Positions 6,722-7,687 of a stretch of DNA of 7,687 nucleotides are shown here, one piece after another (the first letter of the stretch is position 1; each line of letters starts with the position of its first letter). The DNA lies in NCBI GenBank assembly GCA_017623335.1, contig JAGAPI010000062.1:1-7687 (forward strand), in the 5' to 3' direction. The position numbers and the translations under genes were made by a program. The notes beneath the pieces are model-generated. The model did no database searches. It was not told the DNA's origin and saw only the letters and a program-made list of their open reading frames with translations. The stretch comes from Prevotella sp. (GTDB taxonomy: Bacteria > Bacteroidota > Bacteroidia > Bacteroidales > Bacteroidaceae).

Positions 6722-7468
6722 ATGAAATTTCTTGGAATAATTCCGGCTCGCTATGCCTCCACCCGCTTCCCGGGCAAGCCGCTGGCAAAACTTGGAGGAA
6801 AGTATGTTGTTCAGCGTGTCTACGAACAGGTGGCGGACGTGCTCGACCACGCCTGCGTAGCCACCGACGATGAGCGTATCTACAATGCCGTGACGGAAAC
6901 GGGCGGCAACGCCGTGATGACCCGCAACGACCACAAGAGCGGCACCGACCGCATAGAGGAGGCTGTGGAGAAGCTCGGCGGCAACTGGGACGTGATTGTC
7001 AACATTCAGGGTGACGAGCCTTTCATTCAGCGAAGTCAGATTGAGACCGTATGCCGCTGCTTTGACGATGCCGACACACAGATAGCCACGCTCGGCAAGC
7101 CCTTCGGCAATGACATTGCTGCCATACAGAATCCTAACTCGCCGAAAATAGTCACCGACCTCCGCGGTTTTGCAATGTACTTCTCGCGCAGCGTCATACC
7201 CTACGTCCGCGGAAAACAAGTGGAAGAATGGTCCGCAGCCTTCCCCTACCTCAAGCACATCGGACTTTATGCCTACCGCCGCGAGGTGCTGCGCCAGATA
7301 ACATCGCTTCCGCAAAGTCCTCTCGAAATTGCCGAAAGCCTTGAGCAGCTGCGCTGGCTGCAGAACGGATATAAAATCCGCGTGGGAATCACCGACATCG
7401 AGACAATCGGCATCGACACTCCCGAGGACCTGGCTCGCGCCGAGGAATTCCTCAGAAAAAATTCCTGA
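6722..7468 (+). CDS. kdsB: 3-deoxy-manno-octulosonate cytidylyltransferase (CMP-Kdo synthetase)
   Basis: KdsB activates Kdo with CTP to give CMP-Kdo and pyrophosphate in the cytoplasm, the step before Kdo is transferred to lipid A in lipopolysaccharide synthesis. The 248-residue length is typical of the family. The N-terminal nucleotide-binding loop is visible as IIPARYASTRFPGKPL (6-21). The Mg2+-binding Asp lies in NIQGDEPF (94-101, D98) and a second conserved Asp in GIDTPEDL (230-237, D232). The Kdo-site region includes HIGLYAYRREVL (179-190) and SPLEIAESLEQLRWL (199-213). The ATG at 6722 is the natural start because the family begins a few residues before the IIPAR motif. It is transcribed away from the MORN gene. 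No other lipopolysaccharide gene is in the window, and a probable terminator overlaps its stop, so it may be monocistronic. Confidence 0.97.
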   Translation: MKFLGIIPARYASTRFPGKPLAKLGGKYVVQRVYEQVADVLDHACVATDDERIYNAVTETGGNAVMTRNDHKSGTDRIEEAVEKLGGNWDVIVNIQGDEPFIQRSQIETVCRCFDDADTQIATLGKPFGNDIAAIQNPNSPKIVTDLRGFAMYFSRSVIPYVRGKQVEEWSAAFPYLKHIGLYAYRREVLRQITSLPQSPLEIAESLEQLRWLQNGYKIRVGITDIETIGIDTPEDLARAEEFLRKNS

Positions 7469-7483
7469 GAAACGGAGTTTTTT
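7456..7483 (+). terminator. Probable intrinsic terminator of kdsB, overlapping its stop codon
   Basis: AAAAAATTCC (7456-7465) can pair with GGAGTTTTTT (7474-7483), ten base pairs including one U-G, around an 8-nt loop. The T-run forms the 3' arm of the stem, as in A-tract/U-tract terminators. The stem begins in the last codons of kdsB and its loop contains the TGA stop. The stem has only three G-C or G-U pairs, so strength is uncertain. Confidence 0.45.
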
Positions 7484-7505
7484 CTTGAAGTTCAAGGTTT
7501 TAATA

Positions 7506-7545
7506 TTTTGGCGTACGCTGCTTTATTCTGCGGCGTACGCCAAAA
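7506..7545. other. 16-bp hairpin formed by the first two array units
   Basis: Arm 7506-7521 pairs with 7530-7545 over 16 positions (15 Watson-Crick, one G-T) around the 8-nt loop TTTATTCT. In RNA of either strand the 3' end of the stem is A-rich rather than U-rich, so it does not fit a Rho-independent terminator. It could stabilise the 3' end of a read-through kdsB transcript or extrude as a cruciform in DNA. Confidence 0.6.
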
Positions 7546-7643
7546 TACATTTCCCCGTACGCCAAAATTTCCTGCTGCGTACGCCAAAATACATTTCTCC
7601 GTACGCAGAAACATAAAGCGGCGTACGCCGGAATTTTCAAACT
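7506..7643. repeat. Six-copy palindrome array: CGTACG every 22 bp
   Basis: CGTACG occurs at 7512, 7534, 7556, 7578, 7600 and 7622, exactly 22 bp apart each time. Three copies (7534, 7556, 7578) are followed by CCAAAAT, and the first is preceded by its mirror TTTTGG. Spacers 2 and 4 agree at 15 of 16 positions. Spacer 1, reversed, resembles spacer 5 (CAGAA, then TAAAGC), so the array as a whole is roughly palindromic. The perfect core GGCGTACGCC occurs at copies 2 and 6. The array begins 38 nt after the kdsB stop. The 22-bp period is two turns of the helix and would put every site on the same face of the DNA. No protein-coding signal is evident. Confidence 0.9.
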
Positions 7644-7662
7644 CCGGATATAAATCTTCAGA

Positions 7663-7679
7663 ACCGGGATTCCCCGTTA
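7663..7679 (+). terminator. Weak hairpin at the window end, possible terminator
   Basis: The sequence AACCGGGATTCCCCGTT can form a seven-position stem with one C-C mismatch and a three-base loop, followed by ATTTTAAGC. It could be a short terminator belonging to a gene beyond the right edge or to kdsB read-through. The stem is small and the T-run is only four bases, so this is tentative. Confidence 0.25.
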
Positions 7680-7687
7680 TTTTAAGC

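Noticed and set aside
6698..7495. 265-codon minus-strand open frame
   Set aside because: It is the antisense shadow of kdsB, which is unambiguous on the plus strand.
7492..7614. 40-codon minus-strand open frame running through the CGTACG array
   Set aside because: The repeat unit contains few stop codons in any frame, and a 22-bp period rotates the reading frame, so openness is expected. There is no promoter or ribosome-binding signal and the plus strand is open there too.
7329..7616. 95-codon plus-strand open frame spanning the end of kdsB and the array
   Set aside because: It starts inside kdsB in another frame and continues only because the repeat lacks stops; the product has no family resemblance.
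7506..7643. CRISPR array
   Set aside because: Only six bases are invariant, the total period is 22 bp, spacers 2 and 4 are nearly identical, and no cas gene is present. CRISPR repeats are normally 23-47 bp with unique spacers of similar length.

Overview
The window looks like chromosomal DNA from a Gram-negative member of the Bacteroidota, probably a Prevotella- or Bacteroides-like gut or oral species. The evidence is threefold. It carries a CMP-Kdo synthetase gene for lipopolysaccharide. It has a textbook Bacteroidota promoter (TTTG, 19-nt spacer, TAACTTTG). Its gene families are typical of that phylum: a GHL10-type glycosyl hydrolase, a eukaryote-like glycogen branching enzyme, and a long MORN-repeat protein. 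No ribosomal RNA, tRNA, transposase, phage gene or CRISPR array was seen.

Layout. Five genes lie head to tail on the minus strand. In order of transcription they are: a secreted 14-repeat MORN protein (6581-5478); a YhcH/YjgK/YiaL-family protein (5435-4989); the glycogen branching enzyme GlgB (4897-2822); an unrecognised five-helix membrane protein with a TPR-like tail (2701-1508); and a secreted GHL10 glycosyl hydrolase-like protein with a C-terminal FN3-like region (1480 to beyond the left edge). Gaps between them are 42, 91, 120 and 27 nt. The only convincing minus-strand promoter is upstream of the MORN gene, so the five could share a transcript, although the two longer gaps leave room for others. 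Diverging from them on the plus strand is kdsB (6722-7468), with its own TAACTTTG element and a probable terminator overlapping its stop codon.

Function. GlgB makes alpha-1,6 branches in glycogen. The YhcH-family protein probably acts on a sugar or sugar derivative, and the GHL10 protein probably acts on polysaccharide outside the cytoplasm, so a carbohydrate theme is plausible but not proven. kdsB belongs to lipopolysaccharide core synthesis and seems unrelated to its divergent neighbours.

The most unusual features are two intergenic repeat structures. Downstream of kdsB (7506-7643) the palindrome CGTACG occurs six times at exactly 22-bp intervals, two helical turns, with self-complementary flanks. 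Between glgB and the membrane-protein gene (2733-2820), ten 8-bp units of consensus AGTWRACR are arranged as five in one orientation and five inverted, forming a long hairpin directly after the glgB stop codon. Neither resembles a simple terminator.
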